From positions 5,456,001 through 5,520,000 of the forward strand of contig NC_058147.1 in the NCBI RefSeq assembly GCF_011075055.1: a DNA stretch of 64,000 bases. Direction: 5' to 3'. A model generated the notes under the pieces. The model saw only the letters and a program-made list of their open reading frames with translations, searched no databases and was not told the DNA's origin. Positions within the stretch are counted from its first letter, which is position 1; the number at the start of each line of letters is the position of its first letter. A program made the position numbers and the translations under genes. This stretch comes from Mangifera indica (taxonomy: Eukaryota; Streptophyta; Magnoliopsida; Sapindales; Anacardiaceae). Shown here one piece after another: positions 12,301-25,333 of this stretch.

Positions 12301-15300
12301 TCAAAAGCAAATAATTGCAATACCATAAGATTACCTTTTTAGTGGCATCTGGTATGAATACCCTACATGAATTCACTGCTTCATCCCCGTCAATTTGATC
12401 AATTTGTACCTGATTCTTCATCACCCCATTGTCACCTAAGATCTCATCAGATAAGCATATTACTTTATTCAAAATTCTCATGCTGCTTTTAGTTCTTCTA
12501 CGAGGAGGTACTGATTTAATGGCAACAGGATCTGAAAGCTCTGATACCATTACACCATTAGGATCAGCAAGTCCAGTCTCAGCCTTTGAAGAAATTGAGG
12601 ATTTTAACTTAAATTTAGAACTTTTCTGCAAAGAACCCAAACAAGCATGATTGCTAAGCCATTTAACTATTTTGCATAGCATGTCAGGACCCAAGCTATC
12701 ACCCTGTAGAAAGAATATCAAGTCACATAAAAGAAATTCTAAAAAGGATAAAATAAATAATAAACTTTTAAAATTACTCTCAAAAATTGATTACAAACAA
12801 ATAAAGCTCATTACAGCAAGTGTTGTATTCAGTGAATCAGGGGAAATGCCAATCTCCAATGCTACATCTTTGACATTGACTTTTCCAAGATCAATTAACT
12901 GCATCATTGAAAGATGTAAGACTTTGAACAAACCAAAGCTCAAACAAATTATTTCAACAATGAATAATTAATCAGTTATAATAATATATTCGTCTACTAC
13001 CTTCTTCAAAATTAAAGCAAAATTTAAGGATCCAGAAGGATTAACATCCTCACTATCAGGTCTTTCTAATAACATCCCCTGAGCCTCACCACATCCAGAC
13101 ATAGTTTCACCGTTTAATTTGGAACCAGACAACCCCCGCTCTTCACTATCACTAGATCTATCAGAATTTGCATCAGAAGTATCCATGTGAACTGCAAGTT
13201 TATCTCCATTTTTGCGACAGATCTTCACCTTGTGTAATTTGTTTATTGGCAAAGTCCTTAGAAGTTGATTGGAATTAGAGGAATCACTGGCAATAGCTGA
13301 CCGTGGATCTCTTATGCGTGTGTTACTACTTCTGTCCTGGATGTCTGAGTGCTTTATGCAAAAAGCCCGTAACTCAACCTATAGCAGCATAAAAATAGTT
13401 CATTTTTCAGAAAACATCATCAACAAGAGGTAAGTAGCATGCTTCAGTAGCAACACTTGTCTGATAGTTAATAGCAATAATAATTATAAAATTTCAGATT
13501 CTAGAAATGAAAGAATTGCTTACATTATCACATCCATATTTTCCCCACACCTCCAACCTGTACTTTGACTCCCTTGCACACATAGGATGGAAAGAAATTC
13601 TACAAGAAGCTGAAATAAAATACAATTAATACTGGAAGCAGTACTAACTAACGTGTGCATAACCAACCCAATAACATGAGTAAAAGGTACAATGACAACC
13701 GGTAACTCAAAAACAAAGTACAATAGCAGGTGATCTCAACATTTTTGTGAAAGAAAGAATAAAAACCCCTGATAACTGTACATGTTCTGACAAATAAAGC
13801 CTCTGCATCCTTATATTGGCCATTACTATTGAAGATCAAAATCGGAGAAAGTAACAGGTTAACGGATGACAAGAAGTTGCAAGTTTAACAAAAATAAGCT
13901 AGCAAAATACTGTGAGCTTATTTCCTTCTAAGAAGAATCTTAAAATTGTATATTCCCAATATAGAAAGCCAGAAACAGGCAAGGATAAATAGGAGTATAG
14001 CACATAAAAACTTCCTGTTACACATTTCATATATTCACAAAGAGCACCCATTCTTGGTTAATGGACCTTACATGGACGAAGCAAAGAATTAAACACAATA
14101 GCAGACCATATATGCATATGCACAAATATGTGAAGTAAAATGGAAGCAAAGATAATCTCATTTCCAAGAAGCTCGCCTGAATTCAAGTTGAACTTTTTTG
14201 TTATTCAGCCAGAACATTAAGTTGCATAAATAATGTACTACTTTCTAAAAACAAAATGTAGCAATACTCTTAGACTCGTAACTTCTGCAAGAGAATACAG
14301 GACTTCTGACAAGCCTTATATACCTCAGCATGATAAGCCACTTCTAAAAAGTAAACTCCAGCTGCAACATAAGACTAAACTTGACAAAACTTTCAATAAT
14401 TGTTTTTGCTCCAGAGACTTAGTGGTCTCACCTTTCTTGTAACCCACATAAGGAAAGTGATAGAATATATAATTGCAAATGAGAAGAATGTGATGCTCCA
14501 AAACACACAATTAGAACACAAAATCACAAGGTCTCTGTTGCCTCAAACTATTGGTCCTGTATTCAATTGTCATCAGGAAACTTTCAACAAGATACATAGT
14601 CCCTACTTATTTTCATAGCCCAAAGTCTCTATTACGGCACAAATATGAACTCTTGCTATTATAATTCATGTAGATACCATTATCCCACATCTTAGTTATG
14701 TTTCCAGTGTTTAATAACCATGTAACTATTAAAAGGGCAGAACATCAATAAATGGCATTTTAAACATCCTTCTCAACAGCCTTAACAATGTTTATGCTCC
14801 AGCAGAGTGTCTCTACCAACCCTAAGGAGTATTGAAACTGTCTAACCATACAAAGTCAGAACCACGATCAAATGAAGACATCTTCCGACGCAAGCAGACA
14901 ATATACTTTAATTCAAATCAATAACTGCAGCATATCACCATTTCTCAACACAAAGATGTAGCATAGTGATCTTCGCACTCTATTAATAAGATTTTTTAAT
15001 TCTAGCAACAGAATACCTCAAATTTAACTTATCAAGCTGATGGCAGTTGAATTGCATTTTAACAAAAAATCAGATAATGGATCCCAAAAGAACTGTACAC
15101 GTGGATGAGATAGATTCTGTCTTACAAATAAACATAGTCACCTTTCTTCAGCCTTACTGGAGAAAAAATGTAAGAGACTTAATACAGAGTATAAAAAGCT
15201 TCTAAATACATAATATAAAAATCCTTTTATCCATTCATCTTTAACTTGAATAATACATGTCATATAGAATAATAAAATAATACTGCCACCAGTCCAGTGC

Positions 15301-16756
15301 TCAGTGGAAGATTAAAATACAAAGTAAATTCTTTTAAAAATTAATTAGATACACAACTCTACACCATATTATCATATGGCCGATCTATGAATACGATCCT
15401 GCATTCCAGTGTAAGGCAGATAAGTAGCACACCAATTTCAATTACTAGTATGCTCTCCAGTTGTACCAGCAAAAAATAAAATGCAGAATGGTAAAATAAG
15501 TAACCAACAAACATACCATAACTGCAGCGGACACAACCTCCAGACTTCATTTTGCACACATTACACAGTGCTTTCTTTCTGGTTTCTTGTATTCCCTCCA
15601 AATTCATAATTGGTTCCATCTTTGCCATGTCCTCTATAAAGACACCAGGCATGAACACAGAACAAAATAAGTGAGCAAATTCCACAGACCCTCCATCTAC
15701 ACCCCTCCCAAGTACAGGTTTCAGAGCACCCCCTTGCTTCTCACAAATCACACATGACTGCTTCACTAAATCACCATTATCATTCTCCTTTTCCTTACAC
15801 CAAGAACATACCCAAGAACCATCTGAAGCCTCTAGTGTGCCATAACACTTCTGATGAACTGCAACCTTACAAGAACTGCACAAAATCAATTTGTTGAAAA
15901 TTTTCCCCGTATCAGCCATGCAGCAAAAGTCACATAGACCAGTGTTCCCTTCACAAGGACAACCGATCAAAATTTTCTCCAATCCTGCATCCCCTCCTAA
16001 AAGCTTCCTCTTTTTTGAAGGCCGATGTGAAGTTAACAAAGCCCTAGTCCTACAACCTAATAGCCACTCTAAACCTACATAGGAATCCGCAGTAGAAGAA
16101 CTGGTTTCTTCATTAATCAAACTATCGTCCCAGCAACCGTCAACCTCCATTAATTGTTTATCATCTTCTTTATCACCATCCTCTTTAAACTCATCCTTAG
16201 TAGCAACCCCATTAAAATCTCCATTGTCACAACTAACACACTCACCTCCACTCACCTTCCCATTACTTCCATCATCATTTCCTCGTAAAGGAATCAGAAA
16301 ACACTTCTTAGAAGCTAAAGAACTAAAAGAAACTACCTCAGATAACACATCAATATCAGGCAATGACAAGTCCCTAAAATAATCCTCAGTCTCAAACCAA
16401 ATACTAGCGCCTTTCGACCTCTCACTCTTGGTAGAAGACTTCTTATCTGCACTTGAGTGAAACTTCTTGTGCCGATTTCTACTATCAGGTTGCTTTAATA
16501 AACTGGCAAAAACACTGGGCAAATTAATCTCACTTAAAACTCCATCTTCAGCAACATCAAAAGGGGACCGCTCTGAAAGTGCCTTCCGAGCCTGCGAAAA
16601 TAAATCAACACAACTGTTATCTTTAGTAGCTTCCGGGATTTTAGCCGAAATTTTAGGAACAGAGGGGCGGCAAGGCCTTTCCTCAGTGCCGCAACCTCCG
16701 TCCGCACCCCTACCCATCATCTTCTTCTGCTTGTGACATTGAAAATCTCCGCTCAT
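6352..16756 (-). CDS. Large PHD-finger chromatin protein with two PHD/extended-PHD modules
   Basis: Nineteen exons: 16756-15517, 13609-13524, 13378-13001, 12898-12815, 12703-12335, 10772-10712, 10190-10046, 9966-9863, 9773-9525, 9375-9128, 9018-8791, 8702-8481, 8385-8332, 8221-8156, 8069-7929, 7799-7746, 7250-7191, 7013-6615, 6519-6352. All introns are GT..AG, phases join, and the sum is 4356 nt (1451 aa). First PHD about residues 275-320 (CDFC..CSSC..H..C..CSWC) with extended PHD to about 455. After a Ser-rich middle comes an Ala-rich basic helix (KEAQAVLAAATAAAAASS, about 950-975). Second PHD is about 1044-1087 with extended PHD to about 1216, then a coiled coil about 1220-1280 and a conserved end KLPKGYLFVPLDCLPKE. 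The PHD-knuckle-PHD layout is that of JADE/BRPF-type histone readers, and the whole resembles the Arabidopsis PHD family protein At1g77800. A nuclear histone-tail reader is inferred. Start chosen at MSGDFQCHKQKK; MMGRGADGG 12 codons later is an alternative. Confidence 0.88.
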
Positions 16757-17210
16757 TACAAAAAACAACCACCACCACCACCTCCTCCAACTCCACCACC
16801 GCCACATTCCATCATCCCCTAAGACAAACCTTTACCCTAACCTTATTCTAATTCTAATTTCAATCTATGTCGTCCCCAAAATACCTTCGCATGCACATAC
16901 AGATCAAAAACCCTAACCCTAATTAATTAAAATCTACTGTGTTACCGAGTTCACGTGACGATACAAGGGGTGAAGAGCGTAAGAAAGAGGATAAGACGCG
17001 GCTAGGGCAAGGGTTTCAGTTATCCTGATGCGTGGTCTCTCAGATCGTTTTTTATTTAATGTCGTTTGGTTTATTTTTGTTTTTTCGTAATTCGATTTCG
17101 CTATCGAAGAAGAGAGAGTGGGTAGTAGATTCGCGTTTTTTGCAGGCAAGGGAGGACGGGTCGTTCAGGGTTATATAATTATATTTTTTATAGGGAAGTT
17201 TGGATAATAT
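16757..17210 (-). promoter_or_regulatory. 5' leader and promoter region of the PHD-finger gene
   Basis: Sequence upstream of the PHD gene start is locally richer in GC than its surroundings. In the gene's orientation it has CT/TC-rich runs and an AACCCTAA-type telo-box near 16910-16922, a motif common in promoters of growth-related plant genes. A G-box core CACGTG lies further up at 17258-17263. The transcription start is not determined. Confidence 0.4.
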
Positions 17211-17969
17211 GTTCTAACGCAACGGGTGCGCGTTAAGTGTAGCCCTCCAGATTTTAACACGTGGAATGTTATCGAAAATCGGATAGATTAAACACATCAC
17301 ATGACTTGTAAAGATTTGAGTAGGCAGTGCAAAATATTTCCTGTTACATCTTATGACAACTAAAATTAAAATTAAAATATCGATTTTCCAACAGTACATT
17401 GATTTGTTTCAAATTTGTCATTTGATCAGATATATATAGAATTAAAAAAAAAAAAAGCATATAAAGTTCAAGCAATTAATTTATATATATATTTTATATA
17501 TCATAATTTTATTTTTAATTTAAAATTATTTAATTATATAATAACATATTATTTATATATTATATAAAAAAAAATTAATACACATAATTTGATTGTAAAA
17601 TTATAATTATAACATAAAATATTTGATGACTGGATTTATATTATTTTATATGAAAAAATTATAATAGAGAGAAATACAATTTTTATATCCGAGTTTCGTA
17701 ACAAAAACAATTTTTCAGCTTTTAATAATATAAATGTTTTTTTTTTGGGGTAAAAACAGTTTTGACATAATATGCAGTATTACCCTTTTTATTTGATAAA
17801 GTCAATTACTCAAGGTGTGATTTTAACTTTTCACCATTGCCATGTCCTCTAAAAGAGATTATAACCACATTGGCATAAAATGTTGTTTTGTAAACTCTTT
17901 CTTCTTCTTATCCTTCCTTCATCCTCCTTTCTCCTATGCCATTTCTTCTTTCTCCTTATTTTTTCTTTC
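17211..17969. repeat. AT-rich intergenic sequence with a diverged short repeat
   Basis: 17460-17640 is nearly pure A/T and resembles a diverged member of the short AT-rich repeat family seen more clearly at 36255, 59655 and 61995. No gene seen. Confidence 0.4.
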
Positions 17970-18290
17970 ATTTTGTAGACCCATCAGCATTTAATTTAGT
18001 TTTTTGGACTTGTTTGAATCCTGCAACATGCTGATTTTTCCTTAAGGGGCACCAGTTTCTTAGTATCATACTTCAACAAAACCTCAAGCTCCACTTTCAT
18101 AATCTCAAACCATATAAGACTAGATACAGATTTTACTATACTGGTGGGCTCTTTAGGAACAATCTCAATGGGGAGAAAAAAAGATTTTGTGCATATAAGT
18201 GACCTGGCTTTGCTCTTTTAATCATAGGGTAACAAAACTTGTTGGTTCTTTTCTTAGCTATTACAAAAGGCTCAATAGGATTATTACTTC
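17970..18290 (-). mobile_element. Decayed Ty1/copia polymerase fragment
   Basis: On the minus strand a frame reads KEPTSIVKSVSS..WFEIMKVELEVL and then LKYDTKKLVPLKE, continuing after a frameshift as FKQVQKTKLNADGST. This order matches the start of the copia reverse transcriptase region (EP.....A.....W..AM..E...L..N.TW.LV.....K.I..KWV.K.K...DG). Stops and frameshifts make it dead. It abuts the hAT-like element that begins at 18311. Confidence 0.7.
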
Positions 18291-18310
18291 TAGTGAAATA
18301 GTATTACAAG

Positions 18311-19075
18311 TAGACATGTTAATGAGTTGGGTTAGATCTTAGACCTGTACAATAATAGGCCTTCAAGCCGAGCTAGCTCATAGATTTTTGAAGGCTCAAG
18401 GTCTGACCTTATATATAGGGTCAAGCTAGGTTTTAATTGAGCTGACCCATTTAAATAATTTTTTTAATTTTAACTAAAATTTTTAAATATAAATTATTTT
18501 TCAATTATTAAAACTGAGGATAGTATCTCAAACATTTTATTTATAATCTTTTACTTATGACGAAAAAATACTACGGTTATATGATGAAAAATATTATAAG
18601 TTTATAACATAGTATAAATAAATTAATTTACATATTGTATAATTACAAACATAAATAAAATATATATACCATACTATTTATCTACTTGTCCTGAACATCT
18701 AAATTTTTTAATTCATTTGATATTGTATCTATTTGTAATATTTTATAATAATAAAATTATAATAAAGATAAAATTATAAAGATAAAAAATTATTATTTAC
18801 AAATTCAGACAATTTTCGATAGAGAATTGATGAGAGAAAATAAAATTACGAATATAATGGAAGAATTAAGGTTGAGAGATTTGTAAATAAAATTAGAAAT
18901 GAAAAATATTTGGATTGGTTTATATAAAAAAAAAATTAAAAAAAAAAAAAACAAACAAACTATTGAAGGTTTCTACTTGTGGCAGAAGCTTCACTTGCTT
19001 CTGCCATTTTTTTTTTTAATTTTTAAATAATATCAGGTCAGACCTCCATTTAGTTTAACCCAATTGACATGTCTA
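18311..19075. mobile_element. Non-autonomous hAT-like element, 765 bp
   Basis: Left end TAGACATGTTAATGAGTTGG and right end (reverse complement) TAGACATGTCAATTGGGTTA form terminal inverted repeats that share TAGACATGT and then continue imperfectly for about 35 nt. The flanks ATTACAAG (18303-18310) and ATTGCAAG (19076-19083) are an 8-bp target duplication with one mismatch, the length typical of hAT transposons. The interior is AT-rich and has no transposase frame. It contains a 10-bp perfect hairpin arm near its right end. Confidence 0.8.
18980..19006. repeat. Perfect 10-bp hairpin inside the hAT-like element
   Basis: TGGCAGAAGC (18980-18989) and GCTTCTGCCA (18997-19006) are exact reverse complements around a 7-nt loop. 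The hairpin sits in A/T-rich sequence between an A-rich tract and a T tract. Confidence 0.85.
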
Positions 19076-19660
19076 ATTGCAAGAGTTTGACGAGTTTTAT
19101 AATATGAGGTGTTTATAACAAAGTTTAAGTTACTTTAGGTGTGATTGAATCTAACTTATTGTAAGGTGCTTCTATAATTTGAGGGCAGAGTCATGAAGGT
19201 GTATATATAAAAATAGAAAGTTATGAGTTGAGTTCTTGTGGATCAATATGAGTATAAGTGGGTGGTGGAACTCTCAAGATGGTTGAACTTGAAGCTATTA
19301 AAGGTGATTGTGATGATTGCAATGAAGGAAAGAAAAGACTGAAGAGTAGAATTTGAAGTTCTTTTAACACACTTAGATGAAGGATTAATAAAAGTAAAGT
19401 CAGAATCAGATTTGTGAATTGGTTATATGATTAAATAAGTCTACTAAGACTAAATTCCCTAAAACATGTTCATAGAAAGATTAAATTTAAAAAATCTTAT
19501 AATAATTATCATTGTTATTATATAAAAATAATAAAACAAGAAAACATATTAACAAATTTAGAAAATAAAAATGATTCTTATTTACAAATAAACAGTTTAA
19601 AAGGGAAAGTGTAGTTGAGGAAAAAAATTGCAGTGAGCTGTGAGAGTAGTCTGAAAAAAA

Positions 19661-22249
19661 ATGGATTTGGCGGAGCTGTGGGCAATCTTCGGTCCCGGCT
19701 TGGCTGGAGCCATATTTGGAGCGGGTTGGTGGTTCTGGATCGATGCCGTCGTTTGCAGTTCCGTTAAAGTTTCCTTCGTTCATTACCTTCCTGGTCCTCT
19801 TTCGTCTCCCTCTCTATATGTACATGTCTTTTTTTAGGGTTTTTGATGTGTATATGAATATTTGCCTTTTCCGGCAGGTATTTTTGCGTCAATTGCCGCT
19901 TTAATGTTCAATTGCGTGAGAAAAGAAGACATTGAGTATTCTCCTTACGAAGAAGGCGAGTGGAGGTCAGTTTTCAACTTTAATTGTTTCATTACGATTT
20001 TTGTTGTTTATGATTTAATTTAAGTTTAGAATTGGATCAGTTATTACTTCTATAACTGATCGAGCCTGTTGATGCTGCTTTTTTTTTTAAAAAAAAAATT
20101 TATAAGGCTTATGCTATTTATATACTATTGGTCTTACCTTTTTAGCTTTTTTGTTTTTGTTGGGATGAATTCATTCCCTTCACTGAACTTTATTTGTTAA
20201 GTACATAAAGTCATTTATTAATTGAGTTTTGTGAGTGCATAAACTTCATCAGAGTAATTCTAAAACTGAGGTTGATATCTGTGGCTTTCAATTATAAATA
20301 AATGGATAAAAAAGATATATGAAGACTTGTGCTTGGTGTTCTATGAAATGGATAGTGCTGACAGCGATTAGTGAAGTATTCAGCATCATTATTGATTCTT
20401 AAATCCAATAATTCATTATTCTGTGCGATTTTTACTAATAACTCTGAGATTGTCTGGATATCTCCATGTATTATGATGGGAAGTTTGTAAACCTGATGGT
20501 CTTGAGAGTGGTTAAATTTTTTGCTCATTAATTAGTTTAATATATGCCATTAGTAAGACAGGACGGCTGGTTGATCGATCCCTTGAAGCTTTGTGAATAA
20601 ATGATGATGACAACAACGATGTTTTTGGTAGGGATGATGATATAAGTTTTCTGAGAATCTTATGTCTTTCAGAGTGCATAATTTAATCTTTCAATCAATT
20701 GATTGCCAGCCCATAATTCCCATTTTAGTCACTGTAATAATATACATGCAAACATATGTGTTGATTTAATGTTTCACTCAGTAACTTACTACTATGGAAA
20801 GTAAGTTTGCCTAGTAGGTTTGTGGAAAATTTTCTCTGGTAAGGGTTGGACCAGCTTACTTTGGCTATCTTGTGATGTAGAGTCCATAGAGTTTAAAGTG
20901 GACGTTTTTTGTTCTGCTGTCTGTGCTATTAGAACTTACAGTTCTCATCGAAGATACAACCTATTCAAGTTCAATATTGTGGCTTGTTATAGCTGTTGCA
21001 TCATATGACTACAATTTGGTGTCTCTAAATTCATTCTTTATTATAAGTGCATAATTTGTTATAACAGTTGATGCATGTCAAATGGTGCCTTCTGCTTCTC
21101 AGTTGAAATGTTGTGAGAGCCCTGACTTACTATTTTTGTTTTCAACTGGCATACATAAAGGGATCTTAGATTACCTTTCATCTACTTTTTCTCCTTTTTC
21201 TATTGTAAATAAATCTAGGCTTCACTGGTATACTTGTGTCTTTATGTGAGCTAAGCCAACCAGTTTTAAAATGACTGAAGAAAAGGGATTTATTGCAGTT
21301 GACTTTTCTATATTGTCTAACTGATGCTTGAGAATTTCGATTATTCGGCCTTTGCTAGGGGCTTTGATTGGTTTGCATGAATTCATTCTTACTTTCTAAT
21401 GCACATATTTGAAAACATACATTTTTTTTTTAAATCCCAGCTAATGCTGGCTTATCTTATATATATTATATCAACCCATTGCTGTTAGGTTTTTTTGGGT
21501 GATGGGTGCTAGTCTTTCTCTTTTTGGTGACAGGTTGAAGCTCTGGCTATTTCTCGCTTATGTTGTATCCTTTGTCTCTCTAGCAGCATCAGTTGGCCTA
21601 TTAATACAAGATTCACTTGTTAAAACTGGTCCATCAGTGTGGACAGGAACTGCAGGTGTCTTGCAGTGTGTGTTTGTATTGATCAGGTAAATAACTTTGA
21701 AGATTTAAAGTTGTTATCTTAATGCACTGCACGTCTGTCTCATATCTCAACATGTAAGAGCAGTTTTTGTAGTCAGTGAGTAATTATTTTATAATCAGTA
21801 TTCTGTTAGGCTAATTCTCCAGGACTCTCATGCTTTCTAAAGGCATGGTAAGGGTTGGTTTCTTATTTACTGGAGTTGCAGGAAGGTCTTCTATTACAAA
21901 TTAATTTGATCTTGTTGAAGGAATTTTCTTTTTGTAGGATAGTGTTTCTTACCTAAATCTTCATGCAAACAAGAGCTGACTAGTCCATAGCTAAGAAATT
22001 TTGCTCTCTCAAGGAGATACCTTATTTCTATCTCTAACAAACACAATGTAGACTGATAGATACAAGTATTCACAACCACTTGACAGGCTCAATTTCTCAG
22101 ATGGAATTTCATGGGACTCATTTTTATTCTCAAGTTTCTATTTGATCACTGTATTTAATGCTGTTATATCAGTTGATTAATATCAACTTGTCATTAACAT
22201 ATTTCTCTCCTGCAGTGGACTCATCTATTGGACTTCTCATCCAGAGTGA
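19661..22249 (+). CDS. Transmembrane protein 50 homologue
   Basis: Four exons, 19661-19793, 19878-19965, 21534-21686 and 22216-22249, with phases 1, 2 and 2, give 135 aa. The protein starts MDLAELWAIFGPGLAGAIFG and ends YWTSHPE. Four hydrophobic segments lie at roughly residues 7-30, 40-60, 75-98 and 105-128, with the charged loop RKEDIEYSPYEEGEW between the second and third. This is the usual size and layout of eukaryotic TMEM50 (UPF0220) proteins, small membrane proteins of the endoplasmic reticulum or secretory pathway with poorly known function. The third exon also carries an in-frame ATG in the intron just upstream (21499), but splicing at CAG|GTTGAAG fits the family better. Confidence 0.92.
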
Positions 22250-22876
22250 GAATACACAAGTGAACAAATTCACCATCGGGAGATTGAAATTTACAAGTGA
22301 GGGAACTTAATTCTCAAGAATGATTTTATTCATTTTAATTAACGGGATAGAAAATGCTTGCTGCTTTTGTAAATGTACGTTTTGTATTACCAAATCTTGA
22401 GCATCCAAGTAGACTTCATGCATCTCTTATGTGATTTTAGTCAAATGAAGATTAATTAATTTCAGGCTGTGCATGTGTTTTTATAATCTACTCACAACGG
22501 AACCAGATTGCAATATTTTTTAAGTTGGTTATTTACAGCTTTTCTCTGTATTTGTTCAAAGCAGGGTTTGCTGGTTTTCCAACCTCCGGTAATGTTGTCT
22601 TTTATAATCTCGAATTAATCAGCTGTTTCTTGTATGTCTCTGTTCCCGAATATTATAAATGTGGTTAACTTACGGTATATTATATTTAAAATTTGAAATC
22701 AGTAGCGATCAATATGTGACGGCATCTCTTTATTGAATAAAAAGTTTTGTTGTGCCCCAGAGGCTGTGGGTAGATTGGGTGGTAGTTTATGTATAAAAAA
22801 ACAAGAGTTTAAGTTTCTTTTGATGATATATTAAGATTAAATTTTTGATTTATTTAGTTGAATGGTTATAAGATTA
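22250..22876 (+). other. 3' UTR and flank of the TMEM50 homologue
   Basis: Likely 3' UTR to about 22450 and then AT-rich DNA. No other gene seen. Confidence 0.35.
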
Positions 22877-23365
22877 CTCACTAGACTCGAGGTTTGATTT
22901 ATTTAATGTGATTGGTTTTACTTGAAAAAGCGGTCCAATTCAGATGGATTTCTCTATTAGCCAAAAAAAAAGAAGAAGTTTTGTTTTGGAAATTGAAAAG
23001 CATTCATTAATAAGATTTTCCGATGATTAAGGATAGTCAATTCTAACATTTTATTTCATATAATTTTACTTTATATCATATGGGAATATGTTATAATTGA
23101 ATTTTACATGATAAATATGATGTTTATATAGGACTGATCACTAGACTCGAGGTTTGATCTGATTGATTTTGCTTGAAGAAGCGGTCCAATTTAGATAGAT
23201 TTATCTATTATCAAAATTAAAGTTTTGTTTTGGAAATTGAAAAACATTCATTAATAAGATTTTCCAATGATTAAGGAGAGCCAATTCTAACATTTTACTT
23301 CATAACATATGGGGACATGTTATAATTGAATTTTACATCAATAAAAAAGACATTTATATAGTTTT
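22877..23365. repeat. Tandem duplication, unit about 260 bp
   Basis: The phrase CACTAGACTCGAGGTTTGAT occurs at 22879 and again 260 bp later at 23139, and the following sequence (AAGCGGTCCAATT, TTTTGTTTTGGAAATTGAAAA, CATTCATTAATAAGATTTTCC, CTAACATTTTA, GTTATAATTGAATTTTACAT) is shared through both copies. Part of the same unit recurs as a third copy at 26715-26840, downstream of the first glucanase gene. Confidence 0.85.
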
Positions 23366-24280
23366 GGGGTTTTTAATCTCACCGAATAACATTTTACTTC
23401 ATATCATAAGCATGCAATGAGCTCATGTTGGCACTATGGTTGCAAAATGTGGTAACATGTATAAAATATAAAATTTAAATTTTATATTGAAAAGTATAAA
23501 TTTTTAGTGTAAATTACTTTAAACTCTTTCATCAATAGTAATTTAAGATATGGATTTGTCAAAGTTCACAATCCCGAGTGTATTGCAACCAATTGTTGGA
23601 ATTTTTGAAATATACTATTTTAGATTGAAGAAGGACAAAGTTAATTGAATATTACTTCTAAATTTTCCTCTTGTTGTTCTGGACGGTTCACATCCTTGCA
23701 ACCTCTTTATTGTAGACCTAAAACATTGTTGGGTGTAAATAGTATTATATTTGATAAAATTTAATAATCATAAATAATTATTATATTTAATTAAAGATAA
23801 TAAAAAAATATTAATATATTATTTTAATTAAATATTTTTAAATATAATTATTTTAAAATAAAAATAAAATTATTTTTATCATAAAAATTAATAAACAATA
23901 ATATAATTATAATAAAACTAAAAATAGTTTAATAATATTTTAATACTTGAAGTGTAAATGATAATCCGATTATATATTATTTTATATATTATATCATTAT
24001 TAATAATTTAAATATTTTATTATCTCACAACTAAATAAAATAATATCAATAATAAAAAATAAATTAATAATAATTTTTTTATACATTAAACTAAACATCA
24101 CTGGATGTAATCATGTAATATAAGGACAAGCTTTTATTTGCTTTAAAATTAATTTCTGCATTAATGTCAGATGAAAATTAATTACATTAAATTTGGCCAG
24201 CCCAAGCTGATATTTGAGTATAAATTGACAAACCATAATTTATGTGTCATTGTCCCTTTGCGCTAAGCAAGATTCATTAC
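23366..24280. other. AT-rich intergenic DNA
   Basis: Long A/T-dominated stretch (very dense at 23740-24100) with no coding signal or recognisable element ends. Confidence 0.4.
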
Positions 24281-24284
24281 AGGA

Positions 24285-25075
24285 AAGAGGACTATTTCCC
24301 ATCTAAATTTTAGTCTAATTTCAAAATTATACCTATAATAATTAAAAAATCTAAACACTCATTTATAGATTATCTACAATTCAAATTTTTAGTTAAGACA
24401 AAGGTAAAATCATCATTTTACCTATAAACTTTAAAATTTTAAAATTTTTGTCATTTTTTCCCCCTCAAGTTTTAAAAACTAGAACTTCAGTCAATTTTCA
24501 AAGTTTAAAAAATTTAAATTTCACTCTTAAGGTTTACTTCTTTCTCTAGCCACCATCATTCCAACTGACAGTTGATGCTTTCCACTCATCTTTCATCTTT
24601 TGCTACAAAAGATGATAAAGGACGACTCTTAGTTGTCTAGATCTACAAAAAGAGACAAAAGACGATGTTTCGTCATCCTTTGTCACGTTGTCCAGAAATA
24701 ACGACATCATATGATGCGATTCCAATTGAAATAGCATCACTCTAATGTAATTTTAGCTAAAATAATATTATAACGGTGCGTTTTATTAGGAATCACATAA
24801 AAATTATGTTATTTCAGTCAAAATCAACATGCAATTCTAGCTTAATCGCACCATTTGGGTGTGCTTTTTGATTATAGTATCTCTATTATGGTGTGATTAT
24901 GATTAAAATCAAATTGTTAGAGCGTAATTTACACCGTTGCTGACCACTGTTTAAAGTTTAAAATTTTTCTTTGCTATAAAACAACAGTAAAAATTTATTC
25001 AATAAAGTCTGAAAGGATATTAAAAGTTACGAAGAATATCTTTGTTTTTTAGTATGTGTATCCTAAAAATTAATT
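24285..25075. mobile_element. Probable degenerate Mutator-like element with GTGATT array
   Basis: Begins near GGAAAGAGGACTATTTCCC, a terminus-like sequence comparable to that at 58433 and 28100 (TATT-CCCA-CCAA pattern). It has an interior with GATGATAAAGGACGAC also resembling the 28.4-kb region, then the imperfect-palindrome array 24710-24960, then AT-rich sequence resembling 420-560 and 33540-33650. The right end and target duplication could not be fixed, so this is a family assignment rather than a delimited element. Confidence 0.4.
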
Positions 25076-25129
25076 ACCTGCTTTAAATAGAAAAGCTTCA
25101 TCTTTCAATTTGGAAGCTTGTTGTTCTCA

Positions 25130-25333
25130 CGTAATGGCGATACTGGCCATGCAATTATGGCATCTTATTTCTAAAGGGTGCAAATCTGCAACTGAAGAAA
25201 AGATAACAACAGTATCCTTAACAGAAAATTTGAGTTGGAAACTTAATTAAGGAAATGTCTTACCAATTGCAAGGGTCTATAGAACGAGGTGCTATATAAA
25301 TGCACAAAACTGAAACATTTTTACCAAGTGACA
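25130..25333 (+). promoter_or_regulatory. Promoter module of glucanase gene 1, TATA box at 25293
   Basis: TATATAAA at 25293-25300 lies 34-41 nt before the start codon. The surrounding phrase GAGGTGCTATATAAATGCAC is nearly the same before glucanase gene 2 (33857-33874) and resembles 36222-36241 before the truncated copy. Upstream, GAGTTGGAAACTTAATTAA and the TATCC/TTACCAA..GCAAGG block are also shared between copies. Confidence 0.75.

Noticed and set aside
15891..16736. Plus-strand frames of 63 and 89 codons within the PHD gene
   Set aside because: Antisense to the long, conserved first exon that carries the PHD finger.
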